From positions 62,001 to 126,000 of the forward strand of contig NZ_JACIGJ010000003.1 in NCBI RefSeq assembly GCF_014197855.1: a DNA stretch of 64,000 bases, written 5' to 3'. The position numbers and the translations under genes are program-made. The stretch's first letter is position 1. Each line of letters starts with the position of its first letter. Shown piece after piece: positions 1 through 7,765 of the stretch. The DNA is from Roseospira marina (GTDB lineage Bacteria > Pseudomonadota > Alphaproteobacteria > Rhodospirillales > Rhodospirillaceae). The notes beneath the pieces were generated by a model. That model did not search any database, was not told where the DNA came from, and was given only the letters and a program-made list of their open reading frames with translations.

Positions 1-118
1 AGAGCCTTGGTCGCACGGAAATCGATCGCGCGGGCTTTACAATCCCCCGGGAAAGAGGCTAGAACCGCCGTCCTGTTCGATCAGGGGCGGCACCGTGTGG
101 CCGCACCCGTGTCCCTGC

Positions 119-208
119 GGAAGGGTGCCAGAGTGGTTGAATGGGCCGGTCTCGAAAACCGGTGTACGGGCAACCGTACCGTGGGTTCGAATCCCACCCC
201 TTCCGCCA
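119..208 (+). tRNA. tRNA-Ser (anticodon CGA)
   Basis: The sequence folds as a class II tRNA. A 7-bp acceptor stem is formed by GGAAGGG (119-125) and CCCTTCC (198-204). The anticodon loop CTCGAAA sits on a CCGGT/ACCGG stem and gives anticodon CGA, which reads UCG. A long variable arm (GTACGG-GCAA-CCGTAC) is typical of serine tRNAs. A T-loop GGTTCGAATCC follows, and CCA is encoded at 206-208. Confidence 0.97.
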
Positions 209-231
209 GTACCAGACAAAGACCTTGCGCC

Positions 232-259
232 AAAAAAACCGGCTTCGGCCGGGTTTTTT
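232..259 (+). terminator. Rho-independent terminator after tRNA-Ser
   Basis: A short GC hairpin, CCGGC-TTCG-GCCGG, is preceded by a run of seven A and followed by T6. It lies 24 bases after the tRNA 3' end and separates the tRNA from the sugar cassette downstream. The A-run/T-run symmetry means it could work in both directions. Confidence 0.75.
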
Positions 260-374
260 GCGTTGTGTTAACAGGTTCTGCGGGACTCTACGCCCGTGAT
301 GCTGGCTGATCTTGCCTCGCGTTCGGCCCGATCCCACCACCACGGACGTTTGTCCCGCGACCGTCAAAGGTTCC

Positions 375-1088
375 ATGTCCGCACCGTCCCCACAGTCCGT
401 TCCGGAACCGCGCGCCGTCGCGGTGATTCCGGCGCGCGGCGGCAGCCGACGCATTCCGCGAAAGAACCTTGCCCTTTTTGAGGGCCGGCCGGCACTGACC
501 CGGGTGATCGACACCGTCCGGGACAGCGGCGTCTTCCACGCCATCCGTGTCTCGACCGACGATGCCGAGGTTGCCGACACCGCGCGGGCCGCGGGCGCCG
601 AGGTGGTCGCGCGTCCGGCGACTCTGGCCGACGATCACACCCCACTGATGCCGGTGGTTCAGCATGCGATTGAAACGGAAGGGGAAGCGGCGTTGGTCTG
701 CCTCGTCCTGGCCACGGCCGTCTTGCTGAAGCCGGAACGCCTCGCGGCGGCGCATGCTGCGTTGCTCGCGGATCCGACGCTGGACTACGTCATCGGCCTG
801 CGCCGCTTCGACAGCCCGCCGCAACGGGCCTTGGTCCGCGACGGGGACGGCCGGGTGGCTATGATGGATCCCACGACCTTCAACACGCGCTCCCAGGACC
901 TGACGCCGCTGTATCATGACGCGGGTCAGTTCTCGTTCGGCCGTCGCGGCGCCTGGGAGACCGGAAAACCCTCGTTTACGGCGCGCACCCTTGGCGTCGA
1001 ATTGCCGCGATGGGAAGCGATCGACATCGACGAACCGGACGACCTGGCGTTCGCGCGCCTGCTGTTCCGCGCCACGGCAGGCGTATGA
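375..1088 (+). CDS. pseF: CMP-nonulosonate cytidylyltransferase (PseF/NeuA family)
   Basis: Predicted to activate a nonulosonic acid (pseudaminic, legionaminic or related sialic-acid-like sugar) with CTP, giving the CMP-sugar used by glycosyltransferases. The 237-residue protein has the family nucleotide-binding signature near residues 18-32 (IPARGGSRRIPRKN), a STDD motif, and a C-terminal DIDEPDDL motif typical of the family. The start at 375 has an AAAGG ribosome site five bases upstream; a TTG at 312 would only add an atypical N-terminus. The gene heads a chain of ATGA-overlapping genes, so an acylated, CMP-activated sugar for flagellin or surface glycan is likely. The exact sugar cannot be told from sequence; PseF is the closest guess, with NeuA or a KDO-8-P-like relative as alternatives. 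Confidence 0.82.
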   Translation: MSAPSPQSVPEPRAVAVIPARGGSRRIPRKNLALFEGRPALTRVIDTVRDSGVFHAIRVSTDDAEVADTARAAGAEVVARPATLADDHTPLMPVVQHAIETEGEAALVCLVLATAVLLKPERLAAAHAALLADPTLDYVIGLRRFDSPPQRALVRDGDGRVAMMDPTTFNTRSQDLTPLYHDAGQFSFGRRGAWETGKPSFTARTLGVELPRWEAIDIDEPDDLAFARLLFRATAGV

Positions 1089-1117
1089 AGGCCACGGTCA
1101 ATGGCGGGGAGGCACCA

Positions 1118-1645
1118 ATGCCTGATGATACCGTGAACAGGACAACCGGCACCCCCTCCATCCGTCCGTGCGGCCCAGACGATGCTGCGGGATTTCTGGC
1201 AGCGCGAAACGCACCCAAAGTCCGGGCGCTCTCCACCGATCCCGACCACATCATCGCGTGGTCGGAGCACATGGCGTGGTGGGCGGCCGGCACGACGGAC
1301 CGCTTTGTCGTCACGGACGGGGACCGCGCCGAAGCCTATTTCTGGCACCGGGCGCGTTCTGTGGACGGCCGGAACTACCTGATCGGCGGGTGGTTCCCCG
1401 CCGGGGACACCCCGATCTTCACGGCCGCCATCCGGCTGCTGGACTGGCAACTGGCGCACTGCGCGGAGCGGTATCCGGACCACATCTGGGTGGCCACGAT
1501 CCACCGGTCGAACCGGGCCGTTCGGGCCTTGAACCGCCGTTATGACTTCGTCGAGGCCGACGACGCGACCCGGGCCGCCGTGCCCCACCTGTTTCCGGGC
1601 ACCACGGAAGAGTTCGAAATCCTGCAACGAAAGGCGCGCCTATGA
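1118..1645 (+). CDS. GNAT-family N-acyltransferase
   Basis: A 175-residue protein with the GNAT acyl-CoA binding region and the late motif RSNRAVRALNRRYDF (compare N-x-A-x-x-x-Y-x-x-x-GF). It likely transfers an acyl group to an amino sugar, in the manner of PseH, because the upstream gene is a nonulosonate cytidylyltransferase. The ATG at 1118 follows a strong GGGGAGG site; an ATG at 1085 overlaps the upstream stop (ATGA) and is in frame, so either start is possible. The gene ends inside the start of the Gfo/Idh gene (ATGA). With an ACP and a ligase in the same operon, the donor could be an acyl-ACP rather than acetyl-CoA; this is inference. Confidence 0.75.
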   Translation: MPDDTVNRTTGTPSIRPCGPDDAAGFLAARNAPKVRALSTDPDHIIAWSEHMAWWAAGTTDRFVVTDGDRAEAYFWHRARSVDGRNYLIGGWFPAGDTPIFTAAIRLLDWQLAHCAERYPDHIWVATIHRSNRAVRALNRRYDFVEADDATRAAVPHLFPGTTEEFEILQRKARL

Positions 1646-2772
1646 GCCCCCCCAAAAGCTCGGCCCCCCCCCTGCGCGTGGGCATCATCGGCGGCGGCCA
1701 TAACTCGGCCGTCGGCGGGGCCCACGTGGCCGCGATTCGGATGGATGGTGCCTACCGGATCGGCCCCTGCCTGTTTTCGCATCTGGAGGACGAGAACCGC
1801 CTCAGCCACGAACACTACGGCCTGCCGTGGGAGGGACACGGCGAAAGCCTGGAAACCTGGCTGAACCGCCACGCCGCCGAAATGGACATGGTCGTGGTGT
1901 TGACGCCCTCCACCGACCATGTCCGCCACATCCAGCACATCATCGGCCATGGCCTGTCGTTCCTGACTGAAAAGCCGGTGGCGTGCAGCCTCGGGGACGC
2001 GGCCGCCGTTCGCGACGCCCTTAACCTCGGTGCCCCTCTGCACGCCCGCTTCGTCCACAATTACTCGGGCTATCCCCTGTTTCGAGAGATGGTCCTGCGT
2101 CTGGAAGACGGTGACATCGGGCGCATCCACCATGTGCGGGTTCACATGCCCAGCGACGGCTTCGCGCGGGAGCACATCACCGGCAAGCCGCAACTGTGGC
2201 GCCAGACGGACCCCGAGATTCCCATGCTGATGCTCGACCTCGGCACACATATGCATCACTTGGTCCGCATGGCCGTGGGACCGTCCCCCTCCCGGGTGCG
2301 CGGCCGCATGCACCGCATGGTCAACAGCCTCGGCGTGATCGACAATGTCGAAATCTGGGAAGAGCGCGCCGACGACATCCGGGTGAGCTATTGGATGTCG
2401 AAAGCCCACCTCGGCGTTAAAAATGGCCTGGGCCTGGAGGTCTATGGTCGCGACGGCGCCCTGATCTGGCATCAGATGGACCCGGACCATCTGATCCGCG
2501 TGGATACCGACAGCAACCGGACGATCATCAACCGGGGCGCCATACGGCCCGAGGCCGCACGGCGCGACCGGTTCAAGGCGGGCCACCCGACGGGCTTCGT
2601 TGAGGCGTTTGGGGCGTTTTATTCCGACCTTGCCGAGGACATCGCCGCTTCCGCCGGAGGTTCAGGCCCAGGGAACCGCTGGATCCGGCCCATCACCGAT
2701 GCGTTCGAGGGTCTCGCCTTCCTGGCCGCCGCCGCCCGATCCCACGACACCGGCGCGTGGGAGGAGCCATGA
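1642..2772 (+). CDS. Gfo/Idh/MocA family oxidoreductase
   Basis: A 376-residue NAD(P)-dependent sugar dehydrogenase-like protein. The N-terminal Rossmann segment contains GIIGGGHNSAVGGAH, and the EKPVA motif near residue 112 is characteristic of the family. The C-terminal half is the alpha/beta substrate domain with a conserved DLGTHMHH stretch. In this operon it probably oxidises or epimerises a sugar nucleotide or nonulosonic acid intermediate. It overlaps its neighbours at both ends by ATGA, implying translational coupling. The substrate is not identifiable. Confidence 0.85.
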   Translation: MSPPKSSAPPLRVGIIGGGHNSAVGGAHVAAIRMDGAYRIGPCLFSHLEDENRLSHEHYGLPWEGHGESLETWLNRHAAEMDMVVVLTPSTDHVRHIQHIIGHGLSFLTEKPVACSLGDAAAVRDALNLGAPLHARFVHNYSGYPLFREMVLRLEDGDIGRIHHVRVHMPSDGFAREHITGKPQLWRQTDPEIPMLMLDLGTHMHHLVRMAVGPSPSRVRGRMHRMVNSLGVIDNVEIWEERADDIRVSYWMSKAHLGVKNGLGLEVYGRDGALIWHQMDPDHLIRVDTDSNRTIINRGAIRPEAARRDRFKAGHPTGFVEAFGAFYSDLAEDIAASAGGSGPGNRWIRPITDAFEGLAFLAAAARSHDTGAWEEP

Positions 2773-2843
2773 CCGCCTCACCCGGCGCGTATCCTTCGTG
2801 CGACCCCACGAGCCCCCAGACACAGACGGAGTGCGACGCATGA
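2769..2843 (+). CDS. Possible 24-codon coupling ORF
   Basis: This ORF starts with an ATG whose ATGA overlaps the stop of the Gfo/Idh gene. It ends with a TGA that overlaps the ATG of the ACP gene (ATGA at 2840-2843). The predicted 24-residue peptide is Pro/Thr/Ser/Cys-rich and shows no domain. The overlaps at both ends continue the coupling pattern of the operon, so it may serve to carry ribosomes to the ACP start. It could equally be a chance reading frame across a 67-base spacer. A GGGAGGAG stretch lies just upstream but is rather close to the ATG. Confidence 0.35.
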   Translation: MTASPGAYPSCDPTSPQTQTECDA

Positions 2844-3103
2844 CCAGCCCTGATGACGCGATAGCCGCAGCGTTCGCGGCGCTGGACAAAACACCACCGG
2901 CCGCGGACGACGTCTGCCTGTATCGCTCCGGCGTCTTGGACAGCATGGAGCTGATGCAGTTCCTGCTGGAGATCGAGCTAGAAACCGGCCAGCGGCTGGA
3001 TCTGCCGGCCCTGGTGGAGGGCGGCGTGACCCTGGCCCGGGTGCGCGCCGCGCTGCCCGCCGAGCCTCAAGACGGGTCTCGCGATGGGACCGCTCAGGCA
3101 TGA
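2840..3103 (+). CDS. Acyl carrier protein
   Basis: An 87-residue acidic protein with the phosphopantetheine attachment motif LDSMELMQF; the serine in DSM is the likely attachment site. The rest fits the four-helix ACP fold. An ACGGAG site precedes the ATG. It lies directly upstream of, and overlaps by ATGA, an AMP-forming ligase, so the ligase probably loads this carrier. The setting argues for a specialised carrier handing an acyl or aminoacyl group to sugar modification, not for the fatty-acid synthase ACP. Confidence 0.85.
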   Translation: MTSPDDAIAAAFAALDKTPPAADDVCLYRSGVLDSMELMQFLLEIELETGQRLDLPALVEGGVTLARVRAALPAEPQDGSRDGTAQA

Positions 3104-4599
3104 CCCAGACGCGCGCGGTGTGGGACCGCTTCACGGCCGTCGCCGAACGCGAGGGCGATAAACCCGCCATCGTGGACGCCGTCACGGGGGATGCGATCCG
3201 GTACGCGGACCTTTGGGCGCGGGCGGACCGTCTGGCGGCCGCTCTGAAGGACCGCCCGGAACCAACCGTCGCCGTGATCGGGGAGCCCCCGTTGGCCGCC
3301 CTGGCCCTGGTTCTGGCGTGCGCGGCGGCGGAGCGGTGTTTCATCCCGTTCAGTGATCGGGAGCCGCCGGAGCGGCTGCACGCCTTCCTGGCGCGGCTCC
3401 CCGGCGACACCCTCGTAGCCAGTACCAGCGGGCTGGACGCGCTTCAAACGCTGGACCTGCCCGCCGACGGCGCCCTGGCCGCCACCGATCTGGTGTGGCA
3501 GGCCGGCCCCGGCGATGTCCCCATGCCCCCCACACCGCTGCCGTTTCTGGTCACGCATACGTCGGGCTCCACGGGGTGGCCGAAAGCCATCGCGTTTTCC
3601 CAGGCCACGAAACGGCACCGGACCGAACAGAGCATCGGCCTGTTCGATGTCGGGCCGGCGGACCGGATCCTGAGCCCCACGCCCCTGAATCATAGCCTTG
3701 GACAGCGCCACTTCTTCCTGGCGCTCATGACCGGGGCCACCCTGATCAAGGCCTACCCGTTCCGGCCGGATCTCTGGATCGAGGCGGTGCAGCGCTATCA
3801 GGTCACCTTCGCCGTCCCGGTGGCGACCCACCTGAAGATCCTTCAGAAGAACCTGTTTGATGATCCAACCATTCTGTCCTCGTTCCGCTGCCTCGTGACG
3901 AGTTCCGCCCCGGCCGAGCCCGCGTTCAAGAGCGCGGTGTTGGACCGCGCCGGGTTCCAGTTCTGGGAAATCTTCGGCATGACGGAGACGGCCTGCGCCA
4001 CGGCGGTTCACTACCAGCCGGGCGACGATACCGCGCATCTGGGCCAGCCGATTCCCGGCACGACGGTGCGGATCGGCCAGGCCGGGCCCGAGGCCGGCAC
4101 CGGCGAAATCGAGGTGCTGAGCGACTGCCTGTGCGACGGATACTGGAACGATCCCGATCGCTGGGCGGCGGCGGTGACGGAGGACGGCTACTTCCGCTCC
4201 GGCGACCTGGGCCGACTGGATGCCCACGGCAACCTGATATACCTCGGCCGCTTGACCGAGAGCTTTGAAAGCGGCGGTCTGATCGTGTTCCCGGCCGAGA
4301 TCGAACGCGTGATCTCGGAGCATCCCGCGATCGATCAGTGCCTGGTGTTCGGCACCCCCGATCCGATGTTCGGGAACCTGATTTCGCTGGCGTACACGAC
4401 CACCGGGCCGCTGGAGGACCGCGACCTGATCCGCTATGCCCGCGCCCGCCTGCCCAAGACCATGTGGCCGGCCCGCCTGTTCCGGCAGGACCAGTTCCCG
4501 TTGTTGGCCAGCGGTAAACCGGACCGGCGGGGTCTCGCCGCGCGCCTGATCGCCCAGGCGCAGGGCGCAGCACGCCCGTCCGCCGCCGCGCCATCCTGA
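3100..4599 (+). CDS. AMP-forming acyl/aminoacyl ligase (ANL superfamily)
   Basis: A 499-residue adenylate-forming enzyme. The P-loop-like motif HTSGSTGWPK is near residues 153-162, FGMTETACA is the A5-type motif, and YFRSGDLGRLD is the ATP/hinge motif. The C-terminal region ASGKPDRRGL carries the expected catalytic lysine. It would activate a carboxylic acid as the adenylate and pass it to the ACP encoded immediately upstream (ATGA overlap). It is last in the operon, ending 28 bases from a convergent gene. Substrate unknown: a short hydroxy acid or an amino acid are both plausible. Confidence 0.85.
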   Translation: MTQTRAVWDRFTAVAEREGDKPAIVDAVTGDAIRYADLWARADRLAAALKDRPEPTVAVIGEPPLAALALVLACAAAERCFIPFSDREPPERLHAFLARLPGDTLVASTSGLDALQTLDLPADGALAATDLVWQAGPGDVPMPPTPLPFLVTHTSGSTGWPKAIAFSQATKRHRTEQSIGLFDVGPADRILSPTPLNHSLGQRHFFLALMTGATLIKAYPFRPDLWIEAVQRYQVTFAVPVATHLKILQKNLFDDPTILSSFRCLVTSSAPAEPAFKSAVLDRAGFQFWEIFGMTETACATAVHYQPGDDTAHLGQPIPGTTVRIGQAGPEAGTGEIEVLSDCLCDGYWNDPDRWAAAVTEDGYFRSGDLGRLDAHGNLIYLGRLTESFESGGLIVFPAEIERVISEHPAIDQCLVFGTPDPMFGNLISLAYTTTGPLEDRDLIRYARARLPKTMWPARLFRQDQFPLLASGKPDRRGLAARLIAQAQGAARPSAAAPS

Positions 4600-4626
4600 T
4601 CGGATAGGATCGGCCCGGCGGGGGGA

Positions 4627-5151
4627 TCAGGGGTCCGCGCCCGCCTCCCCACAGCGCGCCGCCACCAGCACGCCCCAGGCCTCTGCGAAGTCGGGCGTGC
4701 CGCCGCCCTCCCGCTGCACCGTCTGCTCCAGGCGGAGGGTGTCGCCGCAGAACGGGCGGCGCATCGTCACGTGGTACTCCGTGCCGCCCGAGCCACCGCT
4801 GAAGGTCTCGACCTGAAAGCGTGCCATGACTCCGGCCACCTCCCGTTCGGTCCAGTCGCCGGGTGGCGGCGCCGTTTCGGCGCGGCGGGCGATCCGCATG
4901 GCGTCGTCGGAGCGCCGCATCTCGGAGCCATGGGGCCGAACCACGAAGCCATCCGCCGTCTCGGTCACAGCGGCGCCCTGCGGCACCACGAGCGACCACC
5001 CTGTGCTGTGGGGGACCGTCGGCCCATCGGGCGGTGTGATCGCCGCGTCACCGCATCCGAGAAGCCCCGCCGCCAGCACCACGGGCAGCCCCCTCCGCAT
5101 CGACCAGAACCGGTCGCGCCCCGGCCCATTCGGCATCCGCCCCCTCTTCAT
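4627..5151 (-). CDS. Small lipoprotein, possible immunity protein
   Basis: A 174-residue product (157 if the internal ATG at 5100 is used). A hydrophobic segment VVLAAGLLGC ends in a lipobox cysteine, so it should be lipidated and periplasm-facing. The mature part is about 130 residues, has two further cysteines, and shows no domain I recognise. Its ATG overlaps the stop of the upstream lysozyme-like gene (TGATG), so the two are translationally coupled. A coupled periplasmic lipoprotein behind a peptidoglycan-enzyme-like gene is the usual layout of an immunity protein, but this role is inference only. Confidence 0.7.
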   Translation of the reverse strand: MKRGRMPNGPGRDRFWSMRRGLPVVLAAGLLGCGDAAITPPDGPTVPHSTGWSLVVPQGAAVTETADGFVVRPHGSEMRRSDDAMRIARRAETAPPPGDWTEREVAGVMARFQVETFSGGSGGTEYHVTMRRPFCGDTLRLEQTVQREGGGTPDFAEAWGVLVAARCGEAGADP

Positions 5152-6383
5152 CAGAAGGTCACTCCACTCGTTTGGATGTCAGTATAGCACTGGTGCACGA
5201 ACCACCCCCAGCCGCCGCCCCGCAGATCGTCGTCCCAGGGCGTCGACGTATACTCGCAGCCGAGCACCTTGATGTTGTCGGCCGGCCAATTCCGTGAGTG
5301 CTGGCTAAACTTGGACAGGTCGGTGCCGGGAAACTGCGTCATGGTGCGCGGCAGCCGCGCCGGGTTTGTCGGCGCGCGGTCGGCCGTCCGCCGGATGTAG
5401 CGGGCGGCGGCGAAGATATTGAACTCGTCCGAGGTCAGCAGCCAGGCGACCTGACGATGGCTCAGCCCGCGCCGGACGCTGGCCGACAGCAGATCCGCGA
5501 ACAGATCGGCGTTCATGGCCGTCGAGACCACCACCTGCCCAAGGCCGATGGACGTATTCCCCGCCATCACCGACACCGCGCCGTGAAATTCGGCCGCGTC
5601 CTCGTTCTGCGATTGGTCGCGCTGCTCCGCCAGCACGAACGCGGCGACCAGTTCCGGCTCCAGTCGGTGCGTGTTGGCGGCAGCCCGGAACACGGACGCC
5701 CGGGACGGCGGACGGGTACGGTAGGACGACGGCAGAATGGAAACGATCGGCCGACGCACCAGCAGCCGGGCCTGATTGGTCCGCTGGGTTGGCGTGAGCC
5801 CGCGCAGGTAGGCCGAAAGGTTGCCCAACGGGTTGCCGTAGCTCTGATGCGCCGCGGCGTCGCCCCAGGCCAGATCCCACTGATCGCCCAGGGGAATATC
5901 GAGGCTTGGGGCGTGCCGCCCCGTCGCCCCGACGCCCGAAAACGGACCCCGGGGACCGCTGCCCCGCGCCCGCCGCACGGCGGCGGTCAGCGGCGCGGCG
6001 GCGCTCGTCACGCCCAGGGGACGGATTCGCGTTTGCAGATCGTGGCTGAGGTCGAAGATGTATTCCGGTCCCCCGCCCATCATCGCGATATAGGAGGGAT
6101 GATAGTCCCGCCGCGCCATGCGTAGCACCAGCGGCCGCAGGGTCGCCGCCGTGGCCGGGCTGGCGAGCCCCCCGATCGCCTGCATCAGTTCCACCCGTCT
6201 GGCGTCCACGCGGCTCAGCAGATCCGGGATTCGCCCGCGTGTGTGCAGATACCGCAGCGTCGCGTCTGGCATCGAATCGGCCCGCAGCTTGGCGATGATG
6301 ACCCGTTCCTCGGCCGACGAGACGGTCCAATGCGTCCAACCCGTGGTGAGCAGGGCCTCGATATCCCGGCCGGTTTGGGTCAT
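5151..6383 (-). CDS. Lysozyme/transglycosylase-like protein, candidate effector
   Basis: A 410-residue protein without a signal peptide. The first ~70 residues (GWTHWTVSSAEE ... LLSRV) resemble the helical repeat found in proteins associated with contractile injection systems and DUF4157 toxins. Residues ~240-330 look like a lysozyme-fold domain: a helix ending in LAEQRDQ (candidate catalytic Glu253), then SIGLGQVVVSTA, which recalls the GLMQV motif of lytic transglycosylases. The start at 6383 has a GGAGG site; an in-frame start at 6596 would add only low-complexity sequence. It is followed without a gap by a lipoprotein gene. The assignment rests on motif recall, and no secretion system is in the window. 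Confidence 0.6.
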   Translation of the reverse strand: MTQTGRDIEALLTTGWTHWTVSSAEERVIIAKLRADSMPDATLRYLHTRGRIPDLLSRVDARRVELMQAIGGLASPATAATLRPLVLRMARRDYHPSYIAMMGGGPEYIFDLSHDLQTRIRPLGVTSAAAPLTAAVRRARGSGPRGPFSGVGATGRHAPSLDIPLGDQWDLAWGDAAAHQSYGNPLGNLSAYLRGLTPTQRTNQARLLVRRPIVSILPSSYRTRPPSRASVFRAAANTHRLEPELVAAFVLAEQRDQSQNEDAAEFHGAVSVMAGNTSIGLGQVVVSTAMNADLFADLLSASVRRGLSHRQVAWLLTSDEFNIFAAARYIRRTADRAPTNPARLPRTMTQFPGTDLSKFSQHSRNWPADNIKVLGCEYTSTPWDDDLRGGGWGWFVHQCYTDIQTSGVTF

Positions 6384-6610
6384 GCCCACGCCTCCGTCCG
6401 CCGCGCGACGCCGTTTCGGGACACAAACGTTAACAGGTTGTCCGTCTCCACTCCACCCCTTCGGTGGTTCGACGCCGGCCCGCCCCCATACCGCGCGCCG
6501 CCCCTGACACACGGCCGGGCCATGCCCACGTATGGGCGGAGCCGGGCCGACCGGGCCGTCGTTCGGAGTGATCGGCCCGGCTTCCACCAACCCCACACAG
6601 GAGGCCGATC

Positions 6611-7030
6611 ATGCCGACACGCAGTGCCAAAGCCCGCTGGACGGGCGCGTTGAAAGACGGCGCGGGGACCCTGGAGACGGGCTCCGGCCTGATCTCCGGT
6701 TCTTACTCCTTTCCCAGCCGGTTCGAGAACGGAACGGGCACGACACCCGAGGAGCTGATCGCAGCCGCGCACGCGGGGTGTTACGCCATGGCATTCTCCG
6801 CCCTGCTGGGGGAGGCTGGCCACAATCCGGAGCACATCGACGCCGAGGCGCGGGTCACCCTGACGGAGGTGGATGGCAAGCCGACCATCACCAAGGTCCA
6901 TCTGACGGTCAGCGGGTCGGTGCCAGGGCTCGACGCTGACGGGTTTCGCGAGCAGGCCGAAGTGGCCAAGGCCTTCTGCCCGGTGTCACGGGCGTTGGCG
7001 GGCGTCGAGATCACGCTAGAGGTCGCCTGA
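6611..7030 (+). CDS. OsmC family peroxiredoxin
   Basis: A 139-residue thiol peroxidase of the OsmC/Ohr superfamily, reducing organic hydroperoxides in the cytoplasm. The two redox cysteines are visible in HAGCYAM and AFCPVSRAL, and TGTTPEELIAAAHAGC is the family signature region. Length is normal for OsmC. An AGGAGG site ends six bases before the ATG. It is divergent from the lysozyme-like gene across a 227-bp spacer in which I see no clear operator. Confidence 0.92.
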   Translation: MPTRSAKARWTGALKDGAGTLETGSGLISGSYSFPSRFENGTGTTPEELIAAAHAGCYAMAFSALLGEAGHNPEHIDAEARVTLTEVDGKPTITKVHLTVSGSVPGLDADGFREQAEVAKAFCPVSRALAGVEITLEVA

Positions 7031-7258
7031 TCCGCATATACGGCCGGTTGCCCTCGCCCCCCGCCCCGCCCCTCTCCGCGGGCGCGGGGACGCGGGGGCG
7101 CCGGCCCCGTTCGGTGAGTCTGGCGGCCCCCATCCCAGCGACCGAGGCGCCCAAGCCGAGGTACCGATATGGGCACCCGGGCGCGCGCCTCCCCTTCGCG
7201 CGCATTCCACCTTGCCAGGTCCCTCGGGTTGCGTCACGCTTCCGTTCACGATCGATCC

Positions 7259-7274
7259 ATTCCGTTAACGTCAA
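7259..7274. promoter_or_regulatory. LiuR/MerR-like operator half-palindrome
   Basis: The stretch ends in GTTAACGTCAA. It matches the right half and centre of a TTGACG-N4-CGTCAA type palindrome, the same form seen before the acyl-CoA ligase gene. It lies 40 bp upstream of the SCP2 gene and is a candidate site for the MerR regulator encoded at 9570-9965. Confidence 0.4.
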
Positions 7275-7313
7275 CGAGAAACACAAACCGCTGCTTTGTA
7301 CAAAGGGGAACAC

Positions 7314-7610
7314 ATGGACACCGTGGAAGAGCGCCTTCGGGACGCCCTGCCGCGCCTGAACCGGCTCGGCTACATCGTTCGCTTCGCCGTATCCGACGAC
7401 GACACCTGGATCGTCGACGGCCGGGCCACCACCGCCGAGCTGCTCCCCGACGACGACCGGGAAACGGCGTGTACCATCAAGATAACAAAGGACAATCTGT
7501 TCCGGCTGTTGGACGGGAAACTGGATCCGATGGTTGGCTACAGCCTGGGCAAGATCAAGGTCCTGGGCTCCAAGGGCGTGGCGATGAAACTGGTGTCCAC
7601 CCTGTCCTGA
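7314..7610 (+). CDS. SCP2 sterol-binding-domain protein
   Basis: A 98-residue single-domain SCP2 protein. ITKDNLFRLLDGKLDPMVGY followed by GKIKVLGSKGVAMKL is the diagnostic C-terminal half of the domain. Such proteins hold acyl-CoAs or other lipids in a hydrophobic tunnel and often sit beside beta-oxidation genes, as here. The ATG at 7314 is five bases after AAAGGGG. A palindromic operator candidate lies upstream. Its partner may be the SDR at 15903-16736, because the two domains are fused in animal HSDL2 proteins. Confidence 0.85.
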   Translation: MDTVEERLRDALPRLNRLGYIVRFAVSDDDTWIVDGRATTAELLPDDDRETACTIKITKDNLFRLLDGKLDPMVGYSLGKIKVLGSKGVAMKLVSTLS

Positions 7611-7657
7611 GCCGCAACGCGCCGCCGGTCGCACCAGGACGGCCTCTCGTATTGATA

Positions 7658-7693
7658 TTAACGCGAGCGTCTTCCTGTTGACGCGTACGTCAA
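7658..7693. promoter_or_regulatory. Tandem LiuR-like palindromes before the acyl-CoA ligase
   Basis: Site B, TTGACGCGTACGTCAA (7678-7693), is a perfect TTGACG-N4-CGTCAA inverted repeat. Site A, TTAACGCGAGCGTCTT (7658-7673), is a weaker version. Their centres are exactly 20 bp, about two helical turns, apart. They lie 70-110 bp upstream of the ligase ATG. MerR-family LiuR proteins are known to use palindromes of this type; binding by the local MerR protein is inferred. Confidence 0.55.
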
Positions 7694-7765
7694 CTTCCGT
7701 CATCTATGGGACTCAGAAGGGCGCCGCACCCGAATGACGGCACCCACGGGAGGACGAGGCCCCTT

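Noticed and set aside
119..208. tRNA-Ser as the attachment site of an integrated island carrying the sugar cassette
   Set aside because: No integrase gene and no second copy of the tRNA 3' end noticed in the window; the composition does not change sharply across the tRNA.
7011..7703. 230-codon minus-strand frame over the SCP2 gene
   Set aside because: Antisense to a well-supported SCP2 gene with ribosome site; no recognisable domain.
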